NCBI RefSeq assembly: GCF_042655385.1
Contig: NZ_JBHSMA010000002.1
Coordinates: 682,001-746,000 of the forward strand
Reading direction: 5' to 3'
DNA: 64,000 nucleotides
DNA from: Larkinella bovis
GTDB lineage: Bacteria; Bacteroidota; Bacteroidia; Cytophagales; Spirosomataceae
This document shows, one piece after another, positions 16,556 through 25,510 of the stretch (the first letter of the stretch is position 1; each line of letters begins with the position of its first letter). Both the position numbers and the translations under genes were made by a program. The notes beneath the pieces were generated by a model, which saw nothing but the letters and a program-made list of their open reading frames with translations, searched no databases and was not told the DNA's origin.

Positions 16556-17380
16556 ATGGCCAGTAACAGTTCAAACGTTTTTTTCGACAAAATTCTTCCG
16601 ACCATATATAGTGCCGGAGCGGCTGTAGTTGTTCTTGGAGCGTTAGGTAAAATTCAACATTATGATTGGGGTGGCCCGATGCTAACGATCGGTTTGTCCG
16701 TCGAAGCCGCCATTTTTGCCCTTTTTGCATTACAAACCTTCTTTCAGCCCACCCAGACCGAACCAGACTGGACGCGGGTTTATCCAGAACTGGCCGACGA
16801 TTACAAAGGTGAATTGCCGAAACGGGGTCCGGCTTTGCAAAGCAATGGTCTGACGGCCAACATGGACAAAATGCTGGCGGATGCGAAAGTGACGCCGGAT
16901 ATCTTCGAAAAGCTGGGAACGGGGCTTCGCAGTTTTACGGACACGGTCGGAAAACTGCGCGATGTTTCGGAGGCTACAGTAGCCACGAACGAATACGCCC
17001 AGCACGTTCGTCAGGCGTCCAACTCCATCAATGAGATGAATAAGTCGTATGGGGTGGCCGTTACCTCGATGAACGCCATGGCCGACGCGACCCAGGATGC
17101 GAAAGAATACCGGGCTCAATTCCAGAAAATCACCCAGAGTATGGGCGCCCTGAATGCGGTTTATGAGCTCGAATTGCAGGATACCAACAAACACCTGAAA
17201 GCGATGAATGCTTTCTATGGTAACCTGACGAGTGCCATGGAAAATATGTCGGAAGCCAGCCGGGATACGCAGCAATTCAAGAATGAATTGTCCAAACTGA
17301 CCAATAACCTGTCGTCACTGAACAACGTTTACGGCAGTATGCTGACGGCAATGCGGGGCAGTGGGAATGGCGCGAAATAA
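16556..17380 (+). CDS. gldL: Gliding motility/T9SS inner-membrane protein GldL
   Basis: 274 residues. Two closely spaced membrane helices near the N-terminus (about residues 13-65: ILPTIYSAGAAVVVLGALGK and GGPMLTIGLSVEAAIFALFA) are followed by a long cytoplasmic coiled-coil-like region with repeated NxxY/LNxVY heptads. GldL with GldM forms the proton-driven T9SS motor. The TM1 glycine-rich face and TM2 Glu in SVEAAIFAL match the charged residue placement of the family. The gene is 86 bases after gldK and 37 bases before gldM, so it belongs to one transcript. Confidence 0.95.
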   Translation: MASNSSNVFFDKILPTIYSAGAAVVVLGALGKIQHYDWGGPMLTIGLSVEAAIFALFALQTFFQPTQTEPDWTRVYPELADDYKGELPKRGPALQSNGLTANMDKMLADAKVTPDIFEKLGTGLRSFTDTVGKLRDVSEATVATNEYAQHVRQASNSINEMNKSYGVAVTSMNAMADATQDAKEYRAQFQKITQSMGALNAVYELELQDTNKHLKAMNAFYGNLTSAMENMSEASRDTQQFKNELSKLTNNLSSLNNVYGSMLTAMRGSGNGAK

Positions 17381-17417
17381 TCTTCAACTCTAATTACAGC
17401 TTACACTACCATATAAA

Positions 17418-19013
17418 ATGGCAGGAGGAAAAGAAACACCCCGGCAGAAAATGATCGGGATGATGTATCTGGTATTAACCGCCATGCTGGCCTTACAGGT
17501 CAGCTCGGCGTTACTGGAAAAATTTATTCTGTTGAATAATAGTCTTGAAACATCCACCGGTTCGGCCAATCGCATTAACCAGTCTACGCTCGATAATATT
17601 AAATCCACGGTAGAAAAATCGGGAAACCGGGCGGCTGACCTGGAAGTGGTCAAACAAGCGCAGGAGGTCCGCGACCTGACGGCTGGCATTGTTACGCAGC
17701 TGGATGCTCTTAAAGAGCAGATTGTCAACGAAGCCGGCGGTGGCCTCGACGAGCAGGGTAATATCAAAACGCCGAACGAAGAAACCAAGGTGGGGGCCAT
17801 CATGGTGGGCAACAACAAGAACGGGAAAGCGTATGAATTGCAGACGAAATTGAATCAATACGTTCAGCAATTACAGAAGTACAACCCGAACGCGAAGTTT
17901 ATTCCCCTGGCCGTTGATGCGAAAGATGATCCGATTGCCAGCCGGTCGAAGGAGCAGCGCAACAAGGATTTTGCCGAACTGAACTTTGAACAAACCCCGG
18001 TTCCGGCGGCTCTGGCCGTGTTGAGCCAGCGCCAGTCGGACATTCGGCGGATGGAAGGGGAAGTTCTGGATTACCTGGCCAGCAAAGTGGGGGCGCAGGA
18101 CATCAAGTTTGACAAAATTCTGGCGATGGTCAGCATGGAGTCGAAAGTAGTCGTGGCCGGGACCAAGTTCAAAGGGGAAATGTTTCTGGCGGCTTCATCC
18201 AGCGGGGTTACCCCCCGGATGAGCCTGAACGGCGGAGCGGTTCGCGTTGAAAATGGCGTCGGTAAAATCGAGTTTACGGCGCAGGGTGGAACCTATGACA
18301 AAAACGGTCTGGCGAAGCGGGCCTTGACCGGTTCTATCAGTTACCAGGCACCGGATGGAATGAAAACCGTTAACTTCAATCAGGAGTACTTTGTCGCGAA
18401 ACCATCGTACGAAATCGAAACGGCTTCGATGCCACCCCTCTACCTGGGATGTGCCAACAAGCTGAGCATCCAGAGCCCGCAACTTGGTGCCTTGTGGAAC
18501 CCGACGTTTAGCGCCAGCGGTGCTACGGTGCTAACCAGCGGAGAGCGGGGTAAAATTACGGTCATCCCGACCTCGGCGCAGGTAAGTCTGAACGTTAACA
18601 ATGCCGGCAGTTTGCTGGGAACGAATGAGTTCAAGGTAAACCGGGTGCCCCGCCCAACCCTGCGTGTATACGCGGGTGGTGCAGAGATCGACGAACGGCG
18701 CGGTATGCCGGTGTCGAGTGTCCGAACCATTCAGGTACGTGCCATTCCCGACGAAAGCTTCAAAAACTTCATGCCCGACGATGCTAATTTCCGGGTGAAA
18801 GGATTTACGGTTCGTCTGGCGCAAGGGGCCCGTCCAATTGGCCCTCCGGTTTCATTGGGTCCCAATGGCGGTTCGGTTGGTTCCTTAGCTTCGGAAGCAC
18901 AACCCGGTATGCGGTATGTGATCGAAGTGGAGGGCGTAGAACGGCGTAACTTCCGGGGAGAGATTAGCGAAGTCCCAGTAACACAGAAGGTTTATCAAAT
19001 ATTTCTGAACTAA
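17418..19013 (+). CDS. gldM: Gliding motility/T9SS motor protein GldM
   Basis: 531 residues. A short cytoplasmic start with PRQKMIGMMYLVLTAMLALQVSSALLEKF gives one N-terminal membrane helix, the signature GldM opening. The remainder is a long periplasmic part made of helical and beta domains (D1-D4 in solved homologues) ending near VTQKVYQIFLN. It spans the periplasm and couples the GldL motor to the GldK/GldN ring. The length is normal. It sits 37 bases after gldL and 61 bases before the chosen gldN start. Confidence 0.96.
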   Translation: MAGGKETPRQKMIGMMYLVLTAMLALQVSSALLEKFILLNNSLETSTGSANRINQSTLDNIKSTVEKSGNRAADLEVVKQAQEVRDLTAGIVTQLDALKEQIVNEAGGGLDEQGNIKTPNEETKVGAIMVGNNKNGKAYELQTKLNQYVQQLQKYNPNAKFIPLAVDAKDDPIASRSKEQRNKDFAELNFEQTPVPAALAVLSQRQSDIRRMEGEVLDYLASKVGAQDIKFDKILAMVSMESKVVVAGTKFKGEMFLAASSSGVTPRMSLNGGAVRVENGVGKIEFTAQGGTYDKNGLAKRALTGSISYQAPDGMKTVNFNQEYFVAKPSYEIETASMPPLYLGCANKLSIQSPQLGALWNPTFSASGATVLTSGERGKITVIPTSAQVSLNVNNAGSLLGTNEFKVNRVPRPTLRVYAGGAEIDERRGMPVSSVRTIQVRAIPDESFKNFMPDDANFRVKGFTVRLAQGARPIGPPVSLGPNGGSVGSLASEAQPGMRYVIEVEGVERRNFRGEISEVPVTQKVYQIFLN

Positions 19014-19074
19014 ATAGTACGAGGCTGTCGTTGCATTCGTTATTGTGAAGAAAGAAACGCAAAAGCACAAGGTC

Positions 19075-20136
19075 ATGAAACAGGCGGGAAGTATAGTCGT
19101 AGCTGCTGTACTGGCGGTTTTGGCAGGCGGGGTGGCACAGGCGCAGGAAAAGGAAAATCCGAAAACCAACCCGTTGTCAGTTCGGGAGATCGATGATAAT
19201 GACATCATGATGAAGAAAACATTGTGGCGTCGGGTCGACCTGAACGAAAAGCAGAATCAGGCGATGTTTTCCAAAAACAATCAGATCACCAAATACCTGA
19301 TTGATGCGGTAAAAGCCGGTGTTCTGGTCGCTTATCCTAACGATTCGGTAAGTACGCCGATGGAAATTGGAAAGTTTGCCGAGAAATTGGCGGTGCCAGC
19401 ACAGGCCGATGTCTTAACGGCGGAAGAAAAAGCAGCCGGTTTTGGGGATGAAGCCCAGAAAGCCAACGATGGCTGGGGCGATGCGCCGAAAGATAAAAAA
19501 GCGGCTGCCAAGCCGGTCGATGATGGCTGGGGAACGCCTTCTAAAGCTGCCACGGCCAAACCGGTCGATGATGGCTGGGGAACACCCGCTCCGAAGAAAA
19601 AAGCAACGGCTAAAAATACGAAAGGCAAAAAAGGGGCGAAACCGGCTCCGGTAGTGCCTGAGCCTCCCAAAGTAGATTCCTCCGCCATGGCGAAAGCTGC
19701 GCCGTCGCCGTTCACGGGCAATGAGCGGCTGGCCGATGAATACAGCGTGCTGGAAATCAAGGAAGACTGGGTGTTCGACCGGAAGCGCTCCCGTTTGTAT
19801 TACGATATTCAGACGGTTGGAATCGTGATTCCGGCGGATAAAAACCCTTCTGGGCTGGAGCAACCCGTCGCGTACTTCAAGTACAAAGACCTGGATAAAC
19901 TGTTCCGGAGCGACCCGAAGAAATTCATCTGGTATAACTCGCAAAACCAGGCGAAACACCTGAATCTGGCCGATGCTTTCGATCTTCGGCTGTTCTGGGG
20001 ACGCATCTACAAAGTATCAAATCCGAAAGATCGGGACCTGATCGGGCAGTATGGCAGCGAACGGGAAGGCTTGTTGAAGTCGTACCAGATCGAGCAAAAA
20101 CTCATGGAAGAGGAGCACGGGTTGTGGGAATACTAA
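19075..20136 (+). CDS. gldN: Gliding motility/T9SS ring protein GldN, with WG-repeat insert
   Basis: 353 residues from the ATG at 19075, which starts a signal peptide ending GVAQAQ; a GTG at 19045 in frame would add ten charged residues. The GldN core is present: NDIMMKKTLWRRVDLNEKQN, DAVKAGVLVAYPNDS, then after the insert IKEDWVFDRKRS...IVGIVIPA-type strands and the C-terminal RLFWGRIYKV. Between about residues 128 and 215 lies a low-complexity Ala/Lys/Pro insert with three DGWG repeats at 16-18 residue spacing (PVDDGWGTP twice). GldN pairs with GldK in the periplasmic ring. It closes the operon; a palindrome follows and then an IS remnant. Confidence 0.95.
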   Translation: MKQAGSIVVAAVLAVLAGGVAQAQEKENPKTNPLSVREIDDNDIMMKKTLWRRVDLNEKQNQAMFSKNNQITKYLIDAVKAGVLVAYPNDSVSTPMEIGKFAEKLAVPAQADVLTAEEKAAGFGDEAQKANDGWGDAPKDKKAAAKPVDDGWGTPSKAATAKPVDDGWGTPAPKKKATAKNTKGKKGAKPAPVVPEPPKVDSSAMAKAAPSPFTGNERLADEYSVLEIKEDWVFDRKRSRLYYDIQTVGIVIPADKNPSGLEQPVAYFKYKDLDKLFRSDPKKFIWYNSQNQAKHLNLADAFDLRLFWGRIYKVSNPKDRDLIGQYGSEREGLLKSYQIEQKLMEEEHGLWEY

Positions 20137-20142
20137 GTTGAA

Positions 20143-20159
20143 GTTTTGCCAGGCAAAAC
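20143..20159 (+). terminator. Short palindrome after gldN
   Basis: GTTTTGCCAGGCAAAAC is an 8-bp dyad around one base, 7 bases after the gldN stop. It could end the gld transcript but is tight for a hairpin loop and has no T-run. The IS left end begins two bases later. Confidence 0.4.
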
Positions 20160-20198
20160 CTGAGTCATCCCGAAGTTTGATAACTCTGTTTTAAAAGC

Positions 20199-20246
20199 GA
20201 AAACCTTCCGAATTTAGTGGTGCGAACAACTAAGCGGAAGGTTTTC
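20199..20246 (+). promoter_or_regulatory. Start-occluding hairpin in the IS, copy 1
   Basis: GAAAACCTTCCG (20199-20210) pairs exactly with CGGAAGGTTTTC (20235-20246), with an inner TTAGT/ACTAA stem. The hairpin ends two bases before the transposase ATG at 20249. Such hairpins, as in IS10 and IS50, can hide the start codon in read-through RNA. The same structure is kept in copy 2. Confidence 0.65.
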
Positions 20247-20248
20247 TT

Positions 20249-21211
20249 ATGTCCAAAGACTTTATAAAAGTCGGTATCTGTACCGACGATGTCAAGCAAG
20301 AGGCCCGTTATTTCCAAAACCGGCTACAGACTTTTATCCAACCCCTGGCCGAGCGGCTGGATCGACTCGTTGATCGACAAGCACCTTTGAGGCTTTGGTA
20401 GGGGCCTTATTCGCTTCCGAGATAACAGTCTGGGGTTACTGTTGAGCGAGTTGGGCGGTAAACTCCTCGGTGAGCAACACGCTCCGGCCGCAACCAAACG
20501 CATCAGCAACCTGCTTCGCAGTAAAGCTTGGAGTCACACACTGATTGAAGCGTTTCTTCTGGAGAAAGCCCAGAACGTGGCCCAGCAGCTACAGGATCAG
20601 CCTCAGGTCGGGGTCTTGATCTGGGACGAAAGTGTGATCGAAAAATCCGAGAGTATCCGCTCGGAAGGCGTATATGCGGTTCGGAGCAGCAAAGCCAAAC
20701 GGCTCAAAGGCAGCAAACCCGGTTTCCTTAATCCGCCCGGCGGACGCCCCGTACCTGTACCCGGCTTTGAGTGGATGGGTCTATTACTGGCTGGTTTGAA
20801 GACTCATCCCTGCATTGCCTTCTTCCGGTGGTACACCCCGCGGGGGAACACGCTCAGGACCGCTTACTGCTCCAGACCGGCCTACTGCAGGAGGCTGTTA
20901 AGGCGTTCGGTCGCTGTGGCCTGTGTTTGGGCTATGCTGGGAAACGCGGGCTGGGGTTGGCGATTCAGTGGCCCCGACTGTGGTTCTGGCTCAACCGACG
21001 CAAGTTGATGATGATGGTTGCCTTGGTGTATGCATTTCTGCTGGAGTTGCTGGCGGTAGACAAAAGCGATGAGCGGTTAGCCTTATTGCGAAGGTGGTGT
21101 CATCGAACCGGAAAGCGGTGCCAGTCTGCCCTGACACCGCTTTATCGACTTCGCGCTGCGTTAGCTGCGGTATTCAACTTCTATCAAGTCATCCTACAAA
21201 CTGCGGGATGA
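20249..21211 (+). pseudogene. IS4-family transposase remnant (copy 1)
   Basis: The gene starts at the ATG at 20249 (MSKDFIKVGICTDDVKQ) and its stop lies at 21209-21211 in the right inverted repeat. The reading frame changes near 20380 (to ...TFEALVGAL), near 20406 (to IRFRDNSLGLL) and near 20850 at a run of G (to EHAQDRLLLQTG), each as if one base were missing. The IWDESVIEKSES segment, with the probable first catalytic Asp, is kept. The region with the later catalytic residues and the Y-2-R-3-E-6-K signature is deleted near 20955. It is not functional. Confidence 0.88.
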
Positions 21212-21319
21212 CTCATGTTTTGGTTTCAGATCGCCCTGATTTGGTCCCGCTTTGAGTAGAATTAACAGAAAGCCCATTTTTCAGATCAGGTACGTTGTCG
21301 GTCAATACGCTTCTCGTCT

Positions 21320-23467
21320 ATGATTACTGCTCAAAAACTAGCCCAAACCGTTTTCTTTTTATGGATCGGGAGCCTGTCGGCCTTCGCCCAAACCGGCTGG
21401 ACCGAAACCGCACCCAGCGTCTGGAAGCTGTCGGTCGGCCAGCCTGAAGCGTATAATCTGCTGACGGCAGCGGGTGTGCAATCCAATACCGTTGCGCTGG
21501 CTACCCTGCCCAAAACCGACTTCCCGCTGCCGAAAGAAGATATTTCGGTGAAAGTGGTAGACGGGAAAACCTACCTGCGCTTTCCGCTCGAACGCGGGGA
21601 GCAGTTGTACGGTTTCGGCCTGAATTTTCAGACGGTTCACCAGCGCGGCCGGATTCTGAACCTGCACATGGATCATTACGGCAACCGCGATAATGGCCGA
21701 ACCCACGCACCGACTCCGTTTTATGTTTCGTCCAACGGATACGGTATTTTCATCAATTCGGCCCGCTATCTGACGGTGTATGCCGGATCGGCGGCCCGGC
21801 TGGAGAGTAAAAATGCCCCAAAGGCGCAGGACCGGAATACCGATAAAAGCTGGTCGGCGAATCCGTATTCCGATGCGGTGGAGGTGCTGGTTCCGGCCGC
21901 TGGTGTTGATATTTACGTCTTTGGCGGTCCCAAACCGATGGAAGCCGTTCGGCGGTTTAACCTGTTCAACGGTGGCGGGTGTTTGCCGCCCCGCTGGGGA
22001 CTCGGTTTTACGCAGCGCGTCCACCGGCTCTACACCGCCGACAGTGTGCGGAAAGAAGCCGCCGAATTTGAAGCCCGAAAGTATCCGCTGGATTTCATCG
22101 GACTGGAACCGGGCTGGCAGAGTAAATCGTACCCCTGCACGTTTGAGTGGGACAAAACCCGTTTTCCCGATCCGGCCGGTTTTGTGAAAGATATGCTCAA
22201 CAAGAACGTACGAATCAATCTCTGGACGAACCCCTACGTTTCGCCCGATGCGTCGATTTTTCCGCAGATTAAACCGTTCAGCGGTTCGCATACCGTCTGG
22301 GTAGGGGCGGTTCCGGATTTAACCATACCGCAGGCGCAGGCGATATACTGGCGGCAGTTCGACAACGATCATGTCGGTATTGGCGTCAGCGGGTATAAAA
22401 TCGACGAGGTAGACGGCAACGATTCGTGGTTGTGGCCGGATGTTGCCACATTTCCGTCGGGAACGAGTGCCGAGCAGATGCGGCAGACGTACGGTTTGCT
22501 GGTGCAGAAGCAAAGCACGGACTTGTACCGTAAACGTAATACGCGGACCTACGGGTTGGTGAGGGCGTCGAACGCGGGCGGCTCGTCGTTTCCGTACGTG
22601 ATTTACAACGACAATTACAGCCACCAGGACTTTATTACGGGGGTGATCAACAGTGGTTTTGCCGGGGTATTGTGGACGCCGGAAGTGCGGGCGTCCAAGA
22701 CGGGCGAAGAATGGTTGCGCCGGTTTCAGTCGGTTTGTTTTTCACCGATGGCGATGATTAACGCCTGGGCCGATGGCACCAAACCATGGTCGTTCCCGGA
22801 TGTGGCCGAGCAGGTCAAAGCCGTAGCGCAACTCCGGATGCAGATGATGCCGTACTGGTATACGGAATTTGCCAAATACCATTTTGAAGGGACGCCACCG
22901 TTCCGGGCGCTGAATCTGGAAGCCGGTTTTGTGGAGAAGGTCGAAAAGCAGACCACCGTGGCAGATCTGGGTGAAAACCCGTATCAGCAGGCCGTTACCA
23001 AAGAAATTAAGGATCAGTACATGGCGGGTGACTACCTGCTGGTCGCACCGATGTTTACGGGGCAAACGTCGCGGAAAGTGATTTTGCCGAAAGGGAAATG
23101 GTACGACTTTTACACGGGCCAGCTGGTGGGCGAGGGAGAGGTGATTACCGTTACGCCGGGATTGGACCAGATTCCGGTTTTTGTCAAAGACGGCGGAATT
23201 ATCCCGATGATGCCGCCGAGGCTCCATGCGCCGATAGCCGGGGAGAAAGTGGACCTGGAAATCCGGCATTACGGCGAAAAACCGTCGGAATACCGCCTGT
23301 ATGACGACGATGGCGAAACCTATAACTACGAAAAAGGTCAGTTTAGCTGGCGGCTGATTCAGGTCGAGCGGCAGAAGAATGGGACGTGGAAAGGCCGGAT
23401 GTCGGCGGCCGAGAAGGGCAAACCCGATACCGTCGGGAAGGTGACGTGGCGGTTTATGACGAAGTAA
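21320..23467 (+). CDS. Exported glycoside hydrolase family 31 protein
   Basis: 715 residues. A signal peptide runs to about residue 24 (LSAFAQ). The N-terminal galactose-mutarotase-like beta domain (around YGFGLNFQTVHQRG and HAPTPFYVSSNGYGIFINS) leads into the GH31 barrel (PPRWGLGFTQRVH..., PLDFIGLEPGWQ, VRINLWTNPYVSPD). The probable nucleophile is D362 in GYKIDEVDGND. C-terminal beta domains follow (GDYLLVAPMF, LPKGKWYDFYTG). Members cleave alpha-glucosides, alpha-xylosides or sulfoquinovosides; the substrate is not fixed by sequence here. It lies about 100 bases after the IS remnant and seems intact. Confidence 0.92.
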   Translation: MITAQKLAQTVFFLWIGSLSAFAQTGWTETAPSVWKLSVGQPEAYNLLTAAGVQSNTVALATLPKTDFPLPKEDISVKVVDGKTYLRFPLERGEQLYGFGLNFQTVHQRGRILNLHMDHYGNRDNGRTHAPTPFYVSSNGYGIFINSARYLTVYAGSAARLESKNAPKAQDRNTDKSWSANPYSDAVEVLVPAAGVDIYVFGGPKPMEAVRRFNLFNGGGCLPPRWGLGFTQRVHRLYTADSVRKEAAEFEARKYPLDFIGLEPGWQSKSYPCTFEWDKTRFPDPAGFVKDMLNKNVRINLWTNPYVSPDASIFPQIKPFSGSHTVWVGAVPDLTIPQAQAIYWRQFDNDHVGIGVSGYKIDEVDGNDSWLWPDVATFPSGTSAEQMRQTYGLLVQKQSTDLYRKRNTRTYGLVRASNAGGSSFPYVIYNDNYSHQDFITGVINSGFAGVLWTPEVRASKTGEEWLRRFQSVCFSPMAMINAWADGTKPWSFPDVAEQVKAVAQLRMQMMPYWYTEFAKYHFEGTPPFRALNLEAGFVEKVEKQTTVADLGENPYQQAVTKEIKDQYMAGDYLLVAPMFTGQTSRKVILPKGKWYDFYTGQLVGEGEVITVTPGLDQIPVFVKDGGIIPMMPPRLHAPIAGEKVDLEIRHYGEKPSEYRLYDDDGETYNYEKGQFSWRLIQVERQKNGTWKGRMSAAEKGKPDTVGKVTWRFMTK

Positions 23468-23557
23468 ACGCGCTCCCCCTACGGGTTGGCGGTAAATTGT
23501 CGCAATGGCCCCCGATGAACGGCGTAATAACCACCCATTCCTGAAAACCGTCACCTG

Positions 23558-23565
23558 TATCTTTG
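23558..23565 (+). promoter_or_regulatory. Possible -7 box upstream of the DHFR-family gene
   Basis: TATCTTTG at 23558-23565 matches TAnnTTTG, 16 bases before the gene's natural ATG at 23582. No -33 box is evident, and the leader would be very short. Confidence 0.35.
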
Positions 23566-23581
23566 GGAAAACAACGAAACA

Positions 23582-24153
23582 ATGAGAAAACTGAAACTTC
23601 AGGTCCAAATGACAGTCGATGGTTTATCGCGGGACCCAACGGCGAAATGGATTGGGTAATGTTCCAGTGGGACGATGCCTTGAAAAACTACGTGTCCGAA
23701 TTGACTGAGCCGATTGATACCATCGTGCTGGGGCGGAAGCTGGCCGAAGGGTTTATTCCCTATTGGGCTTCGGTGGCGGTCAATCCGGAGGATCCACAGG
23801 TAGAAGCGGGTAAAAAATTTACGGAAACGCCTAAAGTGGTTTTTTCCAAAACGCTTCAGCAGTCGGAATGGGACAATACGGTGGTCGCTACCGGTGATCT
23901 GATGGACGAAATTACGGCGCTGAAAGCCCAGGAAGGTCGGGATATCATTGCGTACGGTGGGGCAACGTTTGTATCATCGCTTATCCGACAGAACCTGATC
24001 GACGATTTTCATTTGTTCATTAATCCGGTCTCCATTGGTAGCGGCATGCCGATTTTTAAGGACCGGGACTCGTATCAGAATCTGACGCTGGTGAAGGCAA
24101 CTTCGTTTGACTGTGGAATCGTTGTCCTCCATTATCAACCGAAGCAATCCTGA
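23582..24153 (+). pseudogene. Dihydrofolate reductase family (RibD C-terminal-like) protein, frameshifted near the start
   Basis: The natural start is the ATG at 23582, giving MRKLKLQVQMTVDG, which is the usual opening of this family. The frame then breaks at GGTTTATCG (23621-23629): one extra T would read DGFIAGPNGEMDWV, and from there the protein is open and family-like to 24153 (VLGRKLAEGFIPYW, IIAYGGATFVSSLI, DDFHLFINPVSIGSGMPIF). Without it the product ends after 25 residues. The TTG-started open frame at 23563 is an artefact running through this point. Such proteins are small NADPH-binding reductases of unknown substrate. It is either a recent pseudogene or a sequencing error. Confidence 0.85.
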
Positions 24154-24186
24154 CGGTTTACAACACCATTCAAAAGCGGATGAGTA

Positions 24187-24223
24187 TGAAAAAACCGTGA
24201 CCTGTGCAGACAGGTCACGGTTT
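24187..24223 (-). terminator. Rho-independent terminator of the moeB-like gene
   Basis: A perfect 13-bp stem, AAACCGTGACCTG (24192-24204) with its inverse (24211-24223) and a 6-base loop. On the minus strand it is followed by a run of six T. It lies 25 bases beyond the minus-strand stop at 24248 and could also serve the convergent plus-strand gene. Confidence 0.85.
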
Positions 24224-24247
24224 GACGGTATTGAATTCTAGACAGGA

Positions 24248-25393
24248 TTAATATACCTCCATTTCGGGCTCCACATCGCGCGCCCAACTGTTAATCCCGC
24301 CCTGCAGGTTCATGATGTTGGTGAGACCAAATTCTTTCTGGAGGTAATCGACCACGTATTGGCTGCGGATTCCGTGGTGGCAGTAGACCACGACGGGCCG
24401 GTCGGTTGGGATGCGCTTGACATTGTTGGCGATAATGTTAACCGGAATCAAAACCGCATTGTCGAGGTGGCAGATGTTGTATTCGGGACGTTCGCGCACG
24501 TCGAGCAGGAAAATATCTTCGTCCTGCGCCAGCCGTTCGGCCAGTTCGATGGCCGTAATGCTCTGGCGAATTTCGGTTTTTTGGGGTATTCGCTGGCCTT
24601 CTTCCCAGCCATTCTGGGCGGCCGTTTCAGCATCGAGCCGCCGGCGCACCCGGATTTTCTGGAACGACATACTGAGCAAATCTACCATCAGGAGTTCTTC
24701 GTTCAGCAGGTGGCCGACGCCGGTAATGAGTTTGATGGCTTCGTTGGCCTGGTAGGTACCAATCACGCCCGGCAGTACGCCGAGAACGCCGGTTTCGGCG
24801 CAGTTCGGAATCTCCATCTGGTTCGGAAATTCGGGGAACAGACAGCGGTAAGTCGGGCCGCGCCGGATCTCTTCGGGTTGTAGCTCTGAAGCCGTCAGCC
24901 GGGCGTTCAAAACCGCCACTTGTCCTTCAAACCGGTGAATCGCCCCGTAAATGAACGGTTTTTCCTGCATCACGCAAACGTCGTTGACGAGGTACCGGAC
25001 CGTGAAATTATCGGTACAATCGATCACCAGATCGTATTCGTCGATGAGGGTGCGGGCGTTCGAACGATCCAGGGCATACGCGTAGGCGTTGAAGCTGATT
25101 TCCGGATTAATTTTTTTGAGTGAATTTACCGCAATCGTTGCCTTAGGCTTACCCACCTGTTCGGTGGTGTAAAGAACCTGCCGTTGCAGGTTACTGACGG
25201 CCACGGTATCCGGGTCAATAATACCGATGGTGCCGACGCCGGCAGCGGTTAAATACAGTAAAACCGGACAGCCCAGTCCGCCAGCGCCCACAACCAGGAC
25301 ACGAGCCTGTTTCAGTTTTAGCTGGCCATCTACCCCAATTTCGGGGAGATTGAGGTGTTTTTCATAACGGGCGTATTCGGCTGGTCGGAGCAT
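24248..25393 (-). CDS. MoeB/ThiF-type adenylyltransferase with C-terminal rhodanese domain
   Basis: 381 residues. The N-terminal E1-like Rossmann domain has VGAGGLGCPV (residues 35-44), the DxDTVAVSNLQRQ segment and DCTDNFTVRYLVND. The C-terminal third is a rhodanese domain with active Cys in VVYCHHGIRSQ. Proteins of this build activate the C-terminus of a small sulfur carrier (MoaD- or ThiS-like) and load sulfur. Unlike E. coli MoeB, the zinc-site CxxC pairs are not kept: only one Cys remains in PTYRCLFPE and none near the E1 domain end. Molybdopterin synthesis is the likely pathway, and a molybdopterin enzyme is encoded at 61975-63207. It ends at a strong terminator. Confidence 0.85.
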   Translation of the reverse strand: MLRPAEYARYEKHLNLPEIGVDGQLKLKQARVLVVGAGGLGCPVLLYLTAAGVGTIGIIDPDTVAVSNLQRQVLYTTEQVGKPKATIAVNSLKKINPEISFNAYAYALDRSNARTLIDEYDLVIDCTDNFTVRYLVNDVCVMQEKPFIYGAIHRFEGQVAVLNARLTASELQPEEIRRGPTYRCLFPEFPNQMEIPNCAETGVLGVLPGVIGTYQANEAIKLITGVGHLLNEELLMVDLLSMSFQKIRVRRRLDAETAAQNGWEEGQRIPQKTEIRQSITAIELAERLAQDEDIFLLDVRERPEYNICHLDNAVLIPVNIIANNVKRIPTDRPVVVYCHHGIRSQYVVDYLQKEFGLTNIMNLQGGINSWARDVEPEMEVY

Positions 25394-25510
25394 AGTCGAT
25401 TTGTTGTTGGGATTACCACCCTACATTTTAAACGAAAAAGCAATTCAAATTACATCACGCCCCTGAATTTTATTTTACGTTCAGCTTTGAGTATAAATCT
25501 GATGGGAAGG

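Larger units (their letters stand above)
20161..21215. mobile_element. IS4-type insertion sequence, internally deleted copy 1
   Basis: The element is bounded by inverted repeats TGAGTCATCCCGAAGTTTG (20161-20179) and its inverse with one mismatch ending at 21215. The left ends and right ends are almost identical to the second copy at 37013-37752. It is 1055 bp. Relative to copy 2 it lacks the segment that encodes the YREK motif, so it is not a full element. I found no clear target-site duplication; an A-rich/T-rich flank (aaaacc, tgtttt) weakly extends the inverted repeats. Confidence 0.9.

Noticed and set aside
19460..19580. CRISPR-like or satellite repeat in gldN
   Set aside because: The repeats are in frame, code for DGWG units and are not separated by unique spacers of constant size.
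20442..21008. Intact transposase gene in IS copy 1
   Set aside because: Family-like sequence jumps between three frames, and the YREK region is deleted, so this open frame is only one fragment of a broken gene.
20155..21225. Target-site duplication around IS copy 1
   Set aside because: The flanks are aaaacc and tgtttt, which are inverse, not direct, repeats; no clear duplication was found at either copy.
23563..24153. TTG-started complete DHFR-family gene
   Set aside because: Its first ~20 residues are an out-of-frame reading of the true N-terminus that starts at 23582.
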